Assembly (NCBI GenBank): GCA_017642535.1
Contig: JAGCOW010000063.1
Coordinates: forward strand, 1-45,578
DNA: 45,578 bases
Reading direction: 5' to 3'
Origin: Bacteroidales bacterium
GTDB lineage: Bacteria > Bacteroidota > Bacteroidia > Bacteroidales > UBA1715
Shown here: piece by piece, positions 17,553 through 25,964 of the stretch
Layout: each line of letters opens with the position of its first letter
Numbering within the stretch: position 1 is the first letter of the stretch
Notes under the pieces: model-generated
The model's database searches: none
What the model saw: the letters and a program-made list of their open reading frames with translations, nothing else
Told to the model about the DNA's origin: nothing
Translations under genes and position numbers: made by a program

Positions 17553-18980
17553 ATGTTTGGTATGGAGAACAACGAAAATCAATTCGAATCCCGCGGAGAA
17601 CGCAAACCTTTTGGTGGAAGAGGTGATGGCAAACCACGGAGAGATTGGAATTCAAGAGGACATTCGTTTCATGGAAACAGAAAACCGTTCCGTGAAAATT
17701 CTGATTTCGAACGTCCTCGTCGCTTTGAGAATGGTGAACGCAAACCATTCCGTAACTTTGATGGAGAAAACTCGGAACGACGGGAATTCAAGCCACGTCG
17801 CTTCAACGATAGACCGTATCGTAAATTCAATGATGACGAACGTCCACGTCGCTTTGACGGTGAACGTAAGCCATTTCGCAGTTTTGACGGCGAAGATTCG
17901 GAGCAACGAGAATTTAAACCACGTCGCTTCAACGATAGACCATATCGTAAATTCAACGATGACGAACGTCCACGTCGCTTTGACGGAGAACGTAAGCCAT
18001 TTCGCAGTTTTGATGGTGAAAATTCTGAAAGACGGGAGTTCAAGCCACGTCGCTTCAAGCAATATCGACCATATAATAAGTTTCAAAAATCGTATGAGCG
18101 TCCCGTTGACTATACGTCAATTGACACGAATTTGATTAAACGTAATTTTGACGATGAGTGGAACGACGACGATATTGTGATAATGGACAGTGTTCCGCAG
18201 GAAGAGCCAGTTGAGGTGAATCGTCCTGCAACCGAGGCCGAAGGATATCGTTTGAACCGATTTATCTCGAATGCGGGCGTATGCTCTCGTCGTGCTGCCG
18301 ATGATTTTATTGCGGCAGGAAAGATTACATTGAACGGCAAAGTCGTTACTGACTTCTCGACAAAGGTATTTCCTGGCGATGAGGTTTGTCTTGACGGAAA
18401 AAAAATGACGTCGCAAAGACGCGTGTATATTGTCTTCAATAAACCGAAAAACTGCATTTCTACTAAGTCCGACGATTTGGGAAGAAAAACGATTTTCGAC
18501 TATATAAAGACTGACGTGGAGGTTAAGAACGTTGGCCGTCTTGACCGCGATACCACTGGCGTGATGTTGCTTACCAACGATGGCGACTTGATAGATAGAT
18601 TGACGCATCCTCGTTATAATAAGATGAAAATCTATCACGTGTTCTTGGATAAAAACTTGTCGCCTGTCGATTTTGACGCAATTAAGGAAGGTGTTGAATT
18701 AGACCCGATTAAAAATGAGGATGGGGACGAAATCAAAGGCGGATTTATCGAAATTGATGACTTGCAATACGTTGATGGCGAGAAGAATCAGGTGGGAATT
18801 CAGATTCACTCAGGTTTGTATCACGTTGTTCGTCGTATTTTTGAAAAATTCGGTTATCAAGTTGAAAAGCTTGACCGAGTATATTTCGCTGGTTTGACGA
18901 AGAAGGATTTGCCACGTGGTCACTGGCGTTATTTGACACAAAAAGAAGTAGCAATTTTGAAACGGGGAGCATACGCATAA
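17553..18980 (+). CDS. rluB: RluB/RsuA-family 23S rRNA pseudouridine synthase with repetitive Arg-rich N-terminus
   Basis: The 475-residue protein has two parts. Residues 1 to about 200 are low-complexity and rich in Arg, Phe, Asp, Glu and Lys, with a 42-residue repeat at about 61-168. From about 231 there is an S4 RNA-binding domain (YRLNRFISNAGVCSRRAADD), then the RsuA-type catalytic domain with GRLDRDTTGVMLLTNDG near 327, where the Asp of RLDRDT is the nucleophile. The family modifies uridines in 23S or 16S rRNA. Charged N-terminal tails of this kind occur in other Bacteroidota homologues and may bind RNA. Translation may instead begin at 17562. The stop overlaps the era start by one base. 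Confidence 0.92.
   Translation: MFGMENNENQFESRGERKPFGGRGDGKPRRDWNSRGHSFHGNRKPFRENSDFERPRRFENGERKPFRNFDGENSERREFKPRRFNDRPYRKFNDDERPRRFDGERKPFRSFDGEDSEQREFKPRRFNDRPYRKFNDDERPRRFDGERKPFRSFDGENSERREFKPRRFKQYRPYNKFQKSYERPVDYTSIDTNLIKRNFDDEWNDDDIVIMDSVPQEEPVEVNRPATEAEGYRLNRFISNAGVCSRRAADDFIAAGKITLNGKVVTDFSTKVFPGDEVCLDGKKMTSQRRVYIVFNKPKNCISTKSDDLGRKTIFDYIKTDVEVKNVGRLDRDTTGVMLLTNDGDLIDRLTHPRYNKMKIYHVFLDKNLSPVDFDAIKEGVELDPIKNEDGDEIKGGFIEIDDLQYVDGEKNQVGIQIHSGLYHVVRRIFEKFGYQVEKLDRVYFAGLTKKDLPRGHWRYLTQKEVAILKRGAYA
17733..18058 (+). repeat. 126-bp in-frame tandem repeat, about 2.6 copies
   Basis: Units begin at 17733, 17859 and 17985, exactly 126 bp apart. Each encodes a 42-residue unit beginning GERKPFR; the third is partial. 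Copies two and three are nearly identical at DNA level, suggesting recent duplication. The period is a multiple of three, so copy-number change keeps the frame. Confidence 0.9.
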
Positions 18981-19876
18981 TGGCTTTTAAATCGGGATTT
19001 GTAAATATTGTAGGAAACCCCAATGTAGGCAAATCTACATTGATGAACGAACTTGTAGGGGAGCGGTTGTCGATTGTTACGGCGAAATCGCAAACAACGC
19101 GCCATCGTATCTTAGGAATTGTGAATGGCGAAGATCACCAAATCGTGTTTTCCGACACTCCTGGTGTGCTAAAACCAGCGTATAAGTTACAAGAATCGAT
19201 GTTGAAATTCTCGGAGTCTGCTTTGGTTGATGCCGATGTGATGTTGTATATAACAGACACAGAGGAAACAGCAGAGAAAAATTCCGATTTCCTTGAAAAA
19301 GTCAAGAAAATGGATCACATTCCTGTCTTATTGGTAATCAACAAGATAGACTTGATAGATCAGGAAAAACTCGTGAAACTCGTGGAATATTGGGAACAAT
19401 TGTTGCCCAAAGCTGAGATAATTCCTTGTTCTGCTCTCAATAAATTCAATATTGACTATATAATGAAGCGTATCGTGGCGTTGTTGCCCGAAGGCGAGCC
19501 ATACTACGATCAGGATGCGTTGACCGACAAACCGATGCGTTTCTTTGTTTCGGAAATCATTCGTGAAAAGATTTTGAAACTTTATAGCAAGGAGATACCA
19601 TATTCGTGCGAAGTTGTTGTGGAGCAATACGAAGAAGCGCCAAAGAATGTGCATATTCGTGCCGTCATAAATGTTGCACGTGATTCGCAGAAAGGTATCA
19701 TAATTGGCAAACAAGGTGCAGGTATCAAGCGATTGGGAATGGAAGCCCGAAAAGACATTGAGACTTTTGTGGGCAAAAGCATTTATCTTGATTTGTTTGT
19801 GAAGGTTGAAAAGGACTGGCGAAACAACGAACGCGACTTGCGTCAGTTTGGCTATATGGTACAAGACGACAAGTAA
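18980..19876 (+). CDS. era: GTPase Era, 16S rRNA-binding ribosome maturation factor
   Basis: The 298-residue protein has an N-terminal G domain: P-loop GNPNVGKSTLMNEL, the G2 region QTTRHR, G3 DTPGV, G4 NKID and G5 SALNKFN. A C-terminal KH domain follows (GKQGAGIKRLGMEARKDIE), which in Era binds the 3' end of 16S rRNA. The length is typical and all motifs are intact. It overlaps the pseudouridine synthase gene by one base (TAATG). The two ribosome-maturation proteins are therefore made together. Confidence 0.97.
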   Translation: MAFKSGFVNIVGNPNVGKSTLMNELVGERLSIVTAKSQTTRHRILGIVNGEDHQIVFSDTPGVLKPAYKLQESMLKFSESALVDADVMLYITDTEETAEKNSDFLEKVKKMDHIPVLLVINKIDLIDQEKLVKLVEYWEQLLPKAEIIPCSALNKFNIDYIMKRIVALLPEGEPYYDQDALTDKPMRFFVSEIIREKILKLYSKEIPYSCEVVVEQYEEAPKNVHIRAVINVARDSQKGIIIGKQGAGIKRLGMEARKDIETFVGKSIYLDLFVKVEKDWRNNERDLRQFGYMVQDDK

Positions 19877-21670
19877 TTATTGCTTGTTGTAATAGAAAAA
19901 GCTTTCTTTTTGATTTTTGTTTTGTAAAACCACAAGGATTGGTTCCGCGTAGGAATGCAATATCGCTTTGCTGTTGGTGCTGACCACAAATTGTTGGAGC
20001 AGTTTTCCTTGTAAATTATAGATATACGCTAATGAACCACTTTGCCAAAGAGGTTGCGAGCTAATGTCTTGTATGTACGTTTGGCTTTGGCTGAGTGTAA
20101 TCACGATATTTTTTATCGGTGCGTCAATCAAAAATCGGGTGGCATCGTCTTGCTCCGTCTTGTTTCCGCCCCACGTGTCGTAGTAATTGTTTGATGGTGA
20201 TTTTGCCAAAATTGTTGCTGTGCAAGGTTTTGTCAAAAACGAGAAGGTTCCGTTTTCGTCGGTCACACAAGAATCTACGGGAAGTTCTTCCGATTCTTCA
20301 TACAAATACGTGTAACAGTTTTCAATAGGTTTCAAAGCGGAAACGACTTTGCCCGAAACGTGATATTTGGGTCCGTCGTAATCGGGGTAGCCATAAAGGG
20401 TACCGATAGCCGACAATTTTGTTGCGACAAATCGGTCAACTCTGTCGCCGAATCCTAATTGGCCGTCAGCGTTTTTGCCACAAACAAAGAATAAAACCTC
20501 TTGATTAAAATCGTTGAATGTGGCGACGTACGAAACTCCACAACCAGCATTGATTTTTTCTGCATTTTGCAATCGTTCCGACGTTGAGGTTTTCATATAC
20601 ACAGGTGCGTATGCCTGTTTTGTTTGTGAGTTGTTTCCTAACTGGCCGCCACTCGTTTGATAGAGATTGGGAAAACGGTTGTCGCCCCACGAAACCACAT
20701 ATTTTTTCCCTTTCTCAACTGTGATAGCCATAGCGTGCGAAAATCCTGCGGAAATGGCACAGACGTTTTCCAAGTAATTATTGGGCGTTTCGCCTCCAAT
20801 TACTCGTTCTGCATAGTTTAACGTCTTGTAATGAATGCCGCTCTGGTCGTTGTGCGTCCCTTTGTAAGCTCCTGTGCCATAGACATATCCGTTGTTTTGA
20901 AGCAATAAACCGAAGAAAAGACCTGCATCGATTGATTGTATGTTGGAGAGGGGAGTACCCGATTTGTCAACCACGGGAACGGGATATTCGTGTATCTCGG
21001 AGTCGCCACAACCGAGCTGGTCGGCTTGATTGTCGCCCCACGCCAGTGCTTCGCCATTGTTTGTGAGAGCGAACCCATGATTTCCTCCTGCCGAAATCAT
21101 GGCAATGTTCGATAGTCGTTCTGTCGAATTTGCTTTGACATAGACTGGCGTTGTTTCCGACGTAGTTTCTCCGTTTCCTAATTGTCCATAATAATTATTC
21201 CCCCAAGCCACGACTTCGCCAGTTTCCAGTAAAGCATACGCGTGCGTTTGTCCTACGGAGATGGCAGTAACGTGTTCCAAAAATTCCGTTCCTGTTTCTC
21301 CGCCCAGAACCGTATCGGGCGAAAATGCCTCGCAAATGCCGGGACACGTGGCTCCAATACCGAGTTCGCCATAAAAATTATGTCCCCACGAAAGCACATG
21401 ACCGTCTGCTGTGAGAGCACAACAAAAGCTTCCTAACCCTGCGTCAACTGAAACAACGTTTGCGAGATTTTGTATGGTACAAGGTCTGATATAGGATATA
21501 TCTTCGTTGGTGCGAGCCAATTGTCCGTATGAATTGTCGCCCCACGATTGAAGTGTTTGTGTGTTGCACAAGTACATGGAATATCCGTAACCACCCGAAA
21601 ATACAAATTGTTGGGCAATACACGTGGTCGAAAAAACGAGCCAAAACACTATGATTTTAAAACAACGCAT
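19877..21670 (-). CDS. Secreted RCC1-repeat beta-propeller protein with possible type IX C-terminal sorting domain
   Basis: The start at 21670 (MRCFKIIVFWLVF) gives 597 residues with a signal peptide ending near TTCIAQ. About seven RCC1-like blades follow, five of them clear (SWGDNSYGQL, SWGHNFYGELG, AWGNNYYGQLG, AWGDNQADQLG, CGKNADGQLG) and two degenerate. Next comes a small carboxypeptidase-regulatory-like beta domain (YHVSGKVVSALKPI to GTFSF). The last 60 residues (AYIYNLQGKLLQQF and onward) resemble a weak type A sorting domain. A surface-exposed or secreted ligand-binding protein is inferred. It overlaps the STN-protein gene by 14 bp, so the two are translationally linked and this is the last gene of the sigma/FecR operon. 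Confidence 0.82.
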   Translation of the reverse strand: MRCFKIIVFWLVFSTTCIAQQFVFSGGYGYSMYLCNTQTLQSWGDNSYGQLARTNEDISYIRPCTIQNLANVVSVDAGLGSFCCALTADGHVLSWGHNFYGELGIGATCPGICEAFSPDTVLGGETGTEFLEHVTAISVGQTHAYALLETGEVVAWGNNYYGQLGNGETTSETTPVYVKANSTERLSNIAMISAGGNHGFALTNNGEALAWGDNQADQLGCGDSEIHEYPVPVVDKSGTPLSNIQSIDAGLFFGLLLQNNGYVYGTGAYKGTHNDQSGIHYKTLNYAERVIGGETPNNYLENVCAISAGFSHAMAITVEKGKKYVVSWGDNRFPNLYQTSGGQLGNNSQTKQAYAPVYMKTSTSERLQNAEKINAGCGVSYVATFNDFNQEVLFFVCGKNADGQLGFGDRVDRFVATKLSAIGTLYGYPDYDGPKYHVSGKVVSALKPIENCYTYLYEESEELPVDSCVTDENGTFSFLTKPCTATILAKSPSNNYYDTWGGNKTEQDDATRFLIDAPIKNIVITLSQSQTYIQDISSQPLWQSGSLAYIYNLQGKLLQQFVVSTNSKAILHSYAEPILVVLQNKNQKESFFYYNKQ

Positions 21671-22922
21671 ACGGAATCGTGTAACAGAAACCCCATTCAA
21701 AGCCGACGGAACTCAACAATCCTTGCATATTCGCTTTGGAATGCTTTAGAATCGAAGGCGTTATTGTGTAAAACGGATGTAATGTTATAGAATATTGTTT
21801 TTCAATGGAATACAAAATGTCGCACGAAAGCGAGACCGAATAGGTGAATCGTTTTACGATGTCGGCCAAAGGTTGTGTGTTCGTCATTGCTTCATTAACG
21901 ATTTCTCCACTACAATGTACCAATAACAGTGCGTTGCACGCAAGTTTCGGTTCAATGGCAAAGGTGTTCGACAAATTGTAATGAAAACCTAATCCGATAG
22001 GAATAGTGATGTATTGCCACGTAAGCGATGAAATTTTATTGGTTTGTTGTTCTATTTTCTTGGGGTTTTCGCGAAGCGTATAAGTATAAGTCGAGTCAAG
22101 GACGGTGACGGCAACCGAATCGCCTTTTTCGTTGAACTTATAATATGTGAAAACCTCGGCGTATTGCCAATACCAAAGCGTGTCGGTATATTTTATGGTT
22201 GGATCATCGATGTAGGATTTGGTGTAAAATGAATTTTCCACACGATAATCTCTGAATCCGACGCCAGAGCTGAGCAAAAGGTTATTTCGCTTATAGTTCA
22301 TGTCTAATTGTATGTTGAATCCTACGGCGTTGTTATTGATTTTACGTAATTTTTCGGTGTAGTTGTTGTTTTTAAAGAAATGAGCGGAATTAACCTGAAT
22401 GCCTGTTCTTCCCGAGTACGAAAGACATTTTTTTTCGGTGTGCATAAAATTCGTCTCATACCGCTTCAGAATTATTGTTTCAATATGTTGTAGCGTGTCG
22501 ATGACTCGTACGTTTTCATAAATGGTGTCAACCACTTTGATATGCTCATACACAGGAATCGTATCATATACGGTTACGGCCCGTTCTTGCTTCGGTTGCG
22601 TTTTTTTTATGGTGGGAATAGTCGCCTTTTTTTCTGTTATGATAATCTGATTTCCCTGAACGGTGTAAGAGTAATTTTCTCCCAAAATCGTCGCAATGCA
22701 CGTGTTTATAGGCATTTCGGAAAAAGATACGGTGATGTATGGCTTTGTCTTGAAAATGTCGCTATTGTACGAAAAACGATAGTGAGAAATCTTCTCAATA
22801 TCTTGTAAAATCTGTACGACCGACTTGTTTGTTGCAGAATAAGTGATAGTGTTGTTTTGTGCAACCAATGTGATTGAACAAAAGAGAGCAATCAAAAATA
22901 TGAATAACTTTTTTGTCACCAT
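21657..22922 (-). CDS. STN-domain outer membrane protein, probable truncated signal transducer
   Basis: The 421-residue protein has a signal peptide (MVTKKLFIFLIALFCSITLVAQ) and a secretin/TonB short N-terminal (STN) domain at about 30-95, including VQILQDIEKISHYRFSYNS and TCIATILGENYSYTVQGNQI. A linker with three V-x-D-T-[IL] motifs follows (about 115-150). The last 255 residues alternate in beta-barrel style and end in a terminal phenylalanine, as in outer-membrane barrels. There is no plug domain, and it is far too short for a TonB-dependent receptor. In classical systems the STN domain of the receptor contacts FecR. Here it appears fused to a small barrel, and the gene sits directly after fecR. 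Confidence 0.78.
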   Translation of the reverse strand: MVTKKLFIFLIALFCSITLVAQNNTITYSATNKSVVQILQDIEKISHYRFSYNSDIFKTKPYITVSFSEMPINTCIATILGENYSYTVQGNQIIITEKKATIPTIKKTQPKQERAVTVYDTIPVYEHIKVVDTIYENVRVIDTLQHIETIILKRYETNFMHTEKKCLSYSGRTGIQVNSAHFFKNNNYTEKLRKINNNAVGFNIQLDMNYKRNNLLLSSGVGFRDYRVENSFYTKSYIDDPTIKYTDTLWYWQYAEVFTYYKFNEKGDSVAVTVLDSTYTYTLRENPKKIEQQTNKISSLTWQYITIPIGLGFHYNLSNTFAIEPKLACNALLLVHCSGEIVNEAMTNTQPLADIVKRFTYSVSLSCDILYSIEKQYSITLHPFYTITPSILKHSKANMQGLLSSVGFEWGFCYTIPYALF

Positions 22923-22971
22923 TCTTTAAAAAAAGTGGGACAATGTACAAAAAAAATAGAAAATGAGACGA

Positions 22972-23901
22972 TTATTTCCGAATGCTTACACGAACTTGTG
23001 AATCATTGTAGTCGTAATGAACTTGCGGAATGGTCAATTCAATTGTTTGCAACGTTTCTTGCAAGGTCATATCTTGGTAAGTACCAGTCAGATTGAATTG
23101 TGGTGCTTCCGTACTTGATGTCGCATACGTGAAATCACAATGATAATGTCTTGCCAAATCGGCATACACTTGAGACAGTGGCGTGTTGCTGAATTTCAGT
23201 ATGCCCGTCTTCCACGATAAAAGATTCACATCGGTATTGGCTGATGCGATGAGCGTACCATTTTGCAAATCGGCTCTTTCTCCTGTTTTCAAGATTACTG
23301 ATTGATTTCCGTTGGCAACGGAAACTTTTCCCGATTCCACCACAACGTAGGTTTCATCTATGGTATTTACGTGAAACGACGTTCCAAGCACCGTAATCGT
23401 CAAGTTGCTGTCAATCAAGGAGAATGGAGCTGTTTCGTTGTGGAAAATTTCACAGAAGATATTTCCTGTAGCCGAAATGGTTCTCTTGTCTTTCGGAAAT
23501 TCCGAGGGATACGTTACGCTTGCACCTTGATGTAGATATATTGTAGAACCGTCGGGCAGCGTGACGTTAGAGATAGCAAGTTCGTTGTTGGTAATCGTTA
23601 TGTTTTCTATCTGGTTGCGATTGAAAACTGTGAAACAGCCAATAATAATAAGTGCAACGGCGGCAACGGCACTCAATTTTTGCCATAATGCAATAGAAAT
23701 GGTTTTCTTTGCCGTCTTTTTCTCAAAGTCGGCAAATGCCTTGTCACTGTTGAATTTGTTTGAATGAAGCGAATACCATAGCGAGCAAGCATCCGTAAAT
23801 TCTTGCTTATTGGCGTCGCTTTCCTTCACCCAACGGAGTAACTCGGTTACTTCTTGGGAAGTCGCCTCGTGAGAAAGGTATTTGTCTATCAATTCATTCA
23901 T
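22972..23901 (-). CDS. FecR-type anti-sigma factor / sigma regulator
   Basis: The 309-residue protein has a short cytoplasmic N-terminal anti-sigma region (MNELIDKYLSHEATSQEV to about 70), one membrane helix at about 74-93 (SAVAAVALIIIGCFTVF), a periplasmic FecR domain (LPDGSTIYLHQGASVTYP, GTSFHVN, VVVESGKVSV) and a C-terminal DUF4974/STN-like region (LKFSNTPLSQVYADLARHYHCDF). FecR proteins hold an ECF sigma factor inactive, or activate it, depending on contact with an outer-membrane transducer. It follows the sigma gene by 29 bp and precedes the STN protein gene by 49 bp. Confidence 0.95.
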   Translation of the reverse strand: MNELIDKYLSHEATSQEVTELLRWVKESDANKQEFTDACSLWYSLHSNKFNSDKAFADFEKKTAKKTISIALWQKLSAVAAVALIIIGCFTVFNRNQIENITITNNELAISNVTLPDGSTIYLHQGASVTYPSEFPKDKRTISATGNIFCEIFHNETAPFSLIDSNLTITVLGTSFHVNTIDETYVVVESGKVSVANGNQSVILKTGERADLQNGTLIASANTDVNLLSWKTGILKFSNTPLSQVYADLARHYHCDFTYATSSTEAPQFNLTGTYQDMTLQETLQTIELTIPQVHYDYNDSQVRVSIRK

Positions 23902-23930
23902 TTTCTATTCCTTTTGCGTTAATAAGACAA

Positions 23931-24512
23931 CTATAAATTGAAATCCCCTATGTCGTTGTTGTTTTTTTCTTTATTTTTTTGGAAATTTTTTCGGATGAGC
24001 GTAAATGCTCTTGAGATATTTGCCTCAACTGCTTTGAGACTTATTTGGAGTTCGTCGGCGATTTCTTTGTTTTTCAGACCTTCGAACTTGCTCATTTTGA
24101 GTACTTCCTGACAACGTTCCGGAAGCGTTTCAATGGCTTCTTTTAGTTGCTTTATTTGTTGCTCGTTGTCTTCTGGCTGCGTGTTACTCATTGTCTGTTC
24201 TTCCAATTCTTTGAGTTCTTTCCACGCTTCGGTTTTATATACATCGGCTAATTTGTTGCGTTTTATGAAGTTCAGACATTGATTTTTGACCGAACGGAAC
24301 AAATATGCCTGCATATTTTCAATTTCGTTGATTTTATCTTTTTGTTCCCACAATTTCAAAATGACATTCTGAACAATCTCCTCCGCATCGTTCTCGTTTT
24401 GTAGAAAACCGCAGGCAAAAACGCACAAACGGGAGTAGTACGTCTTATACACTGATTGAAAGAAAGAATTCCAATCTACATTGTTTCCTCCTATGTTTCG
24501 AATGTCATTCAT
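23931..24512 (-). CDS. ECF-type RNA polymerase sigma factor
   Basis: The 193-residue protein has a sigma-70 region 2 (FFQSVYKTYYSRLCVFACGF, ENDAEEIVQNVILKLWE and AYLFRSVKNQCLNFIKR) and a region 4 with a helix-turn-helix (LPERCQEVLKMSKFEGLKNK, EIADELQISLKAVEANIS). Regions 1 and 3 are missing, as expected for the ECF group of the Bacteroidetes FecI-like type. It probably drives transcription of this operon or a small regulon on release by the adjacent FecR. A stem-loop ends 8 nt upstream of its start codon and may control its expression. Confidence 0.95.
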   Translation of the reverse strand: MNDIRNIGGNNVDWNSFFQSVYKTYYSRLCVFACGFLQNENDAEEIVQNVILKLWEQKDKINEIENMQAYLFRSVKNQCLNFIKRNKLADVYKTEAWKELKELEEQTMSNTQPEDNEQQIKQLKEAIETLPERCQEVLKMSKFEGLKNKEIADELQISLKAVEANISRAFTLIRKNFQKNKEKNNNDIGDFNL

Positions 24513-24520
24513 ATATAAAA

Positions 24521-24551
24521 AGAAAAGACACAGAAATTCTGCATCTTTTCT
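24521..24551 (-). terminator. Stem-loop between the exported TPR gene and the sigma gene
   Basis: On the minus strand AGAAAAGATGCAGAA (24551-24537) faces TTCTGTGTCTTTTCT (24535-24521), with 13 Watson-Crick and two wobble pairs. The central residues must open to form a loop. A T-rich stretch follows, as in a rho-independent terminator for the upstream gene. It also covers the space just before the sigma start codon, so a regulatory role is possible. Confidence 0.55.
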
Positions 24552-24557
24552 TGTTGT

Positions 24558-25937
24558 TTACTGATTACTTGCCGGTTGTGTCGGCTGAATGTTATTCACG
24601 TCTGTCAATTTCGTTTTGTTGACAAAAGCCGCATAACCAATGCTCGTGGTCCCCGTAGGATATTCTTCCAAGAAATAATAGGTAGCTCCCCACGTATGTT
24701 CCACCATAGTATAGATTTCCACACGTGTGCCGTCGTTCATAAACACGCGTGTCGTTTTCTTGTGAGAATCTTGTGTAACCTCAATAGTACGTTCGTTCGG
24801 GTATTTGTGTCTCAACGAATCCTGATACGTTGCAAAGTCAACAACTTTTCTGACAGGTTCTTGTTGTACAACCTTTGGCTTTTCCGCCAAATTTATTGGT
24901 TTTGCAGGTTCTGGCTTCGGTTCTTCTTTTGCTACGACAGGTTCCTCAGCTTTTTGTTTCTTTTCTTTCTTTTTGGGTTCCTCTTTGGCGATAGCCGTGT
25001 TACGTTTTGTTTCTTCGCTGAAGAATTCGTCCATCAAACGCATTGTTCTGTTACCTTCGGCAACGTTGGAACTCGATGCATAAACTTGTTGTTGTAATTC
25101 AGTACGGAATATTTCCTCCACTTGTTGGTCGGTCAAAGGAACGTATGCAGGATATGTCTTTGGACCTTCTTCGTTTTCTTCAACGTGTGCAAGTTCTTGT
25201 GCAATCAATGAGTCAAGGTTTATTCCGAGCAATTCTGCCTTGGTTTCAAAACGCTCAAGTTCGGTTTTTATGTCTTCCAATTTATAATATGAATACAAGC
25301 GATGAGGTTTCAATTTTGCTGCTTCCGAGAAGAATTTGCGAGCAGCATAAAACTGTTTCTTCTCATAATACACCGTACCTTGGTTTATAAGAGCCATATA
25401 GCGTTTTTCGGCTTTGATGGAATCTTTGTGGGTTTCCGCTCCATTTTGTGCCATTTCAAGCTGTTTCTCAAACAATTCGGTGTTGACAATACGTTGTTGT
25501 ATCATATAATCTATGTCAAGGTCGTAATTGAAACCTTTGTATTGCTTTTCGTAAGCAATGTAGTGGAACGTCTTGTTAAACAGATGTTTGTACTTTTCAT
25601 CAGGATTGAACAAGTGATATGAAATTTCCAATGGACGATAGCAACATTGAGGCGCATTTGAAGGCAATTCAAGCATCGCCTCGAACGTCATCGTCTGAAA
25701 ACCTTCTTTGGAATATGTAATCACATAATTTTTTCCGTAGGGAAGATAGATGGCATAATTACCTTTTTCGTCGGTTTTTTCTTCTTTGAATACGTAACCA
25801 CGTTGTGTAACTTTTACGGTAACGCCTTCCGCAGGAGCGTTCACTGCCTTGATTTTACCATAGATTTTAAACTCGTTTTGGGCAGAAATGCCTATTGAAA
25901 GTATTGTGCCAAGTATGGCGAAAAGTAATTTCTTCAT
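24558..25937 (-). CDS. Exported protein with carboxypeptidase-regulatory-like and TPR regions
   Basis: The 459-residue protein starts with a signal peptide (MKKLLFAILGTILSIGISAQ). A CarboxypepD_reg-like beta-sandwich follows at about 23-100 (FKIYGKIKAVNAPAEGVTVK, TDEKGNYAIYLPYGK). A helical segment at about 115-250 contains a TPR-like stretch (INQGTVYYEKKQFYAARKFF). A Lys/Glu/Pro-rich linker lies near 320-370, and the C-terminal region is unassigned. The order suggests a periplasmic or envelope protein, perhaps spanning or binding peptidoglycan through the KEP-rich stretch, but no known function was recognised. It has its own promoter, and a stem-loop separates it from the sigma operon. Confidence 0.78.
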   Translation of the reverse strand: MKKLLFAILGTILSIGISAQNEFKIYGKIKAVNAPAEGVTVKVTQRGYVFKEEKTDEKGNYAIYLPYGKNYVITYSKEGFQTMTFEAMLELPSNAPQCCYRPLEISYHLFNPDEKYKHLFNKTFHYIAYEKQYKGFNYDLDIDYMIQQRIVNTELFEKQLEMAQNGAETHKDSIKAEKRYMALINQGTVYYEKKQFYAARKFFSEAAKLKPHRLYSYYKLEDIKTELERFETKAELLGINLDSLIAQELAHVEENEEGPKTYPAYVPLTDQQVEEIFRTELQQQVYASSSNVAEGNRTMRLMDEFFSEETKRNTAIAKEEPKKKEKKQKAEEPVVAKEEPKPEPAKPINLAEKPKVVQQEPVRKVVDFATYQDSLRHKYPNERTIEVTQDSHKKTTRVFMNDGTRVEIYTMVEHTWGATYYFLEEYPTGTTSIGYAAFVNKTKLTDVNNIQPTQPASNQ

Positions 25938-25956
25938 TGTTATAACTATTTGCGTG

Positions 25957-25964
25957 CAAATATA
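25957..25964 (-). promoter_or_regulatory. Bacteroidota -7 promoter element for the exported TPR protein gene
   Basis: The minus strand reads TATATTTG, a perfect TAnnTTTG, 19 bp before the ATG at 25937. The rest of the divergent gap 25938-26180 is AT-rich, with nothing else recognisable. Confidence 0.55.

Noticed and set aside
17539..18135. Overlapping plus- and minus-strand frames across the repeat in the pseudouridine synthase
   Set aside because: They stay open only because the 126-bp period is a multiple of three; the real frame continues into S4 and catalytic domains.
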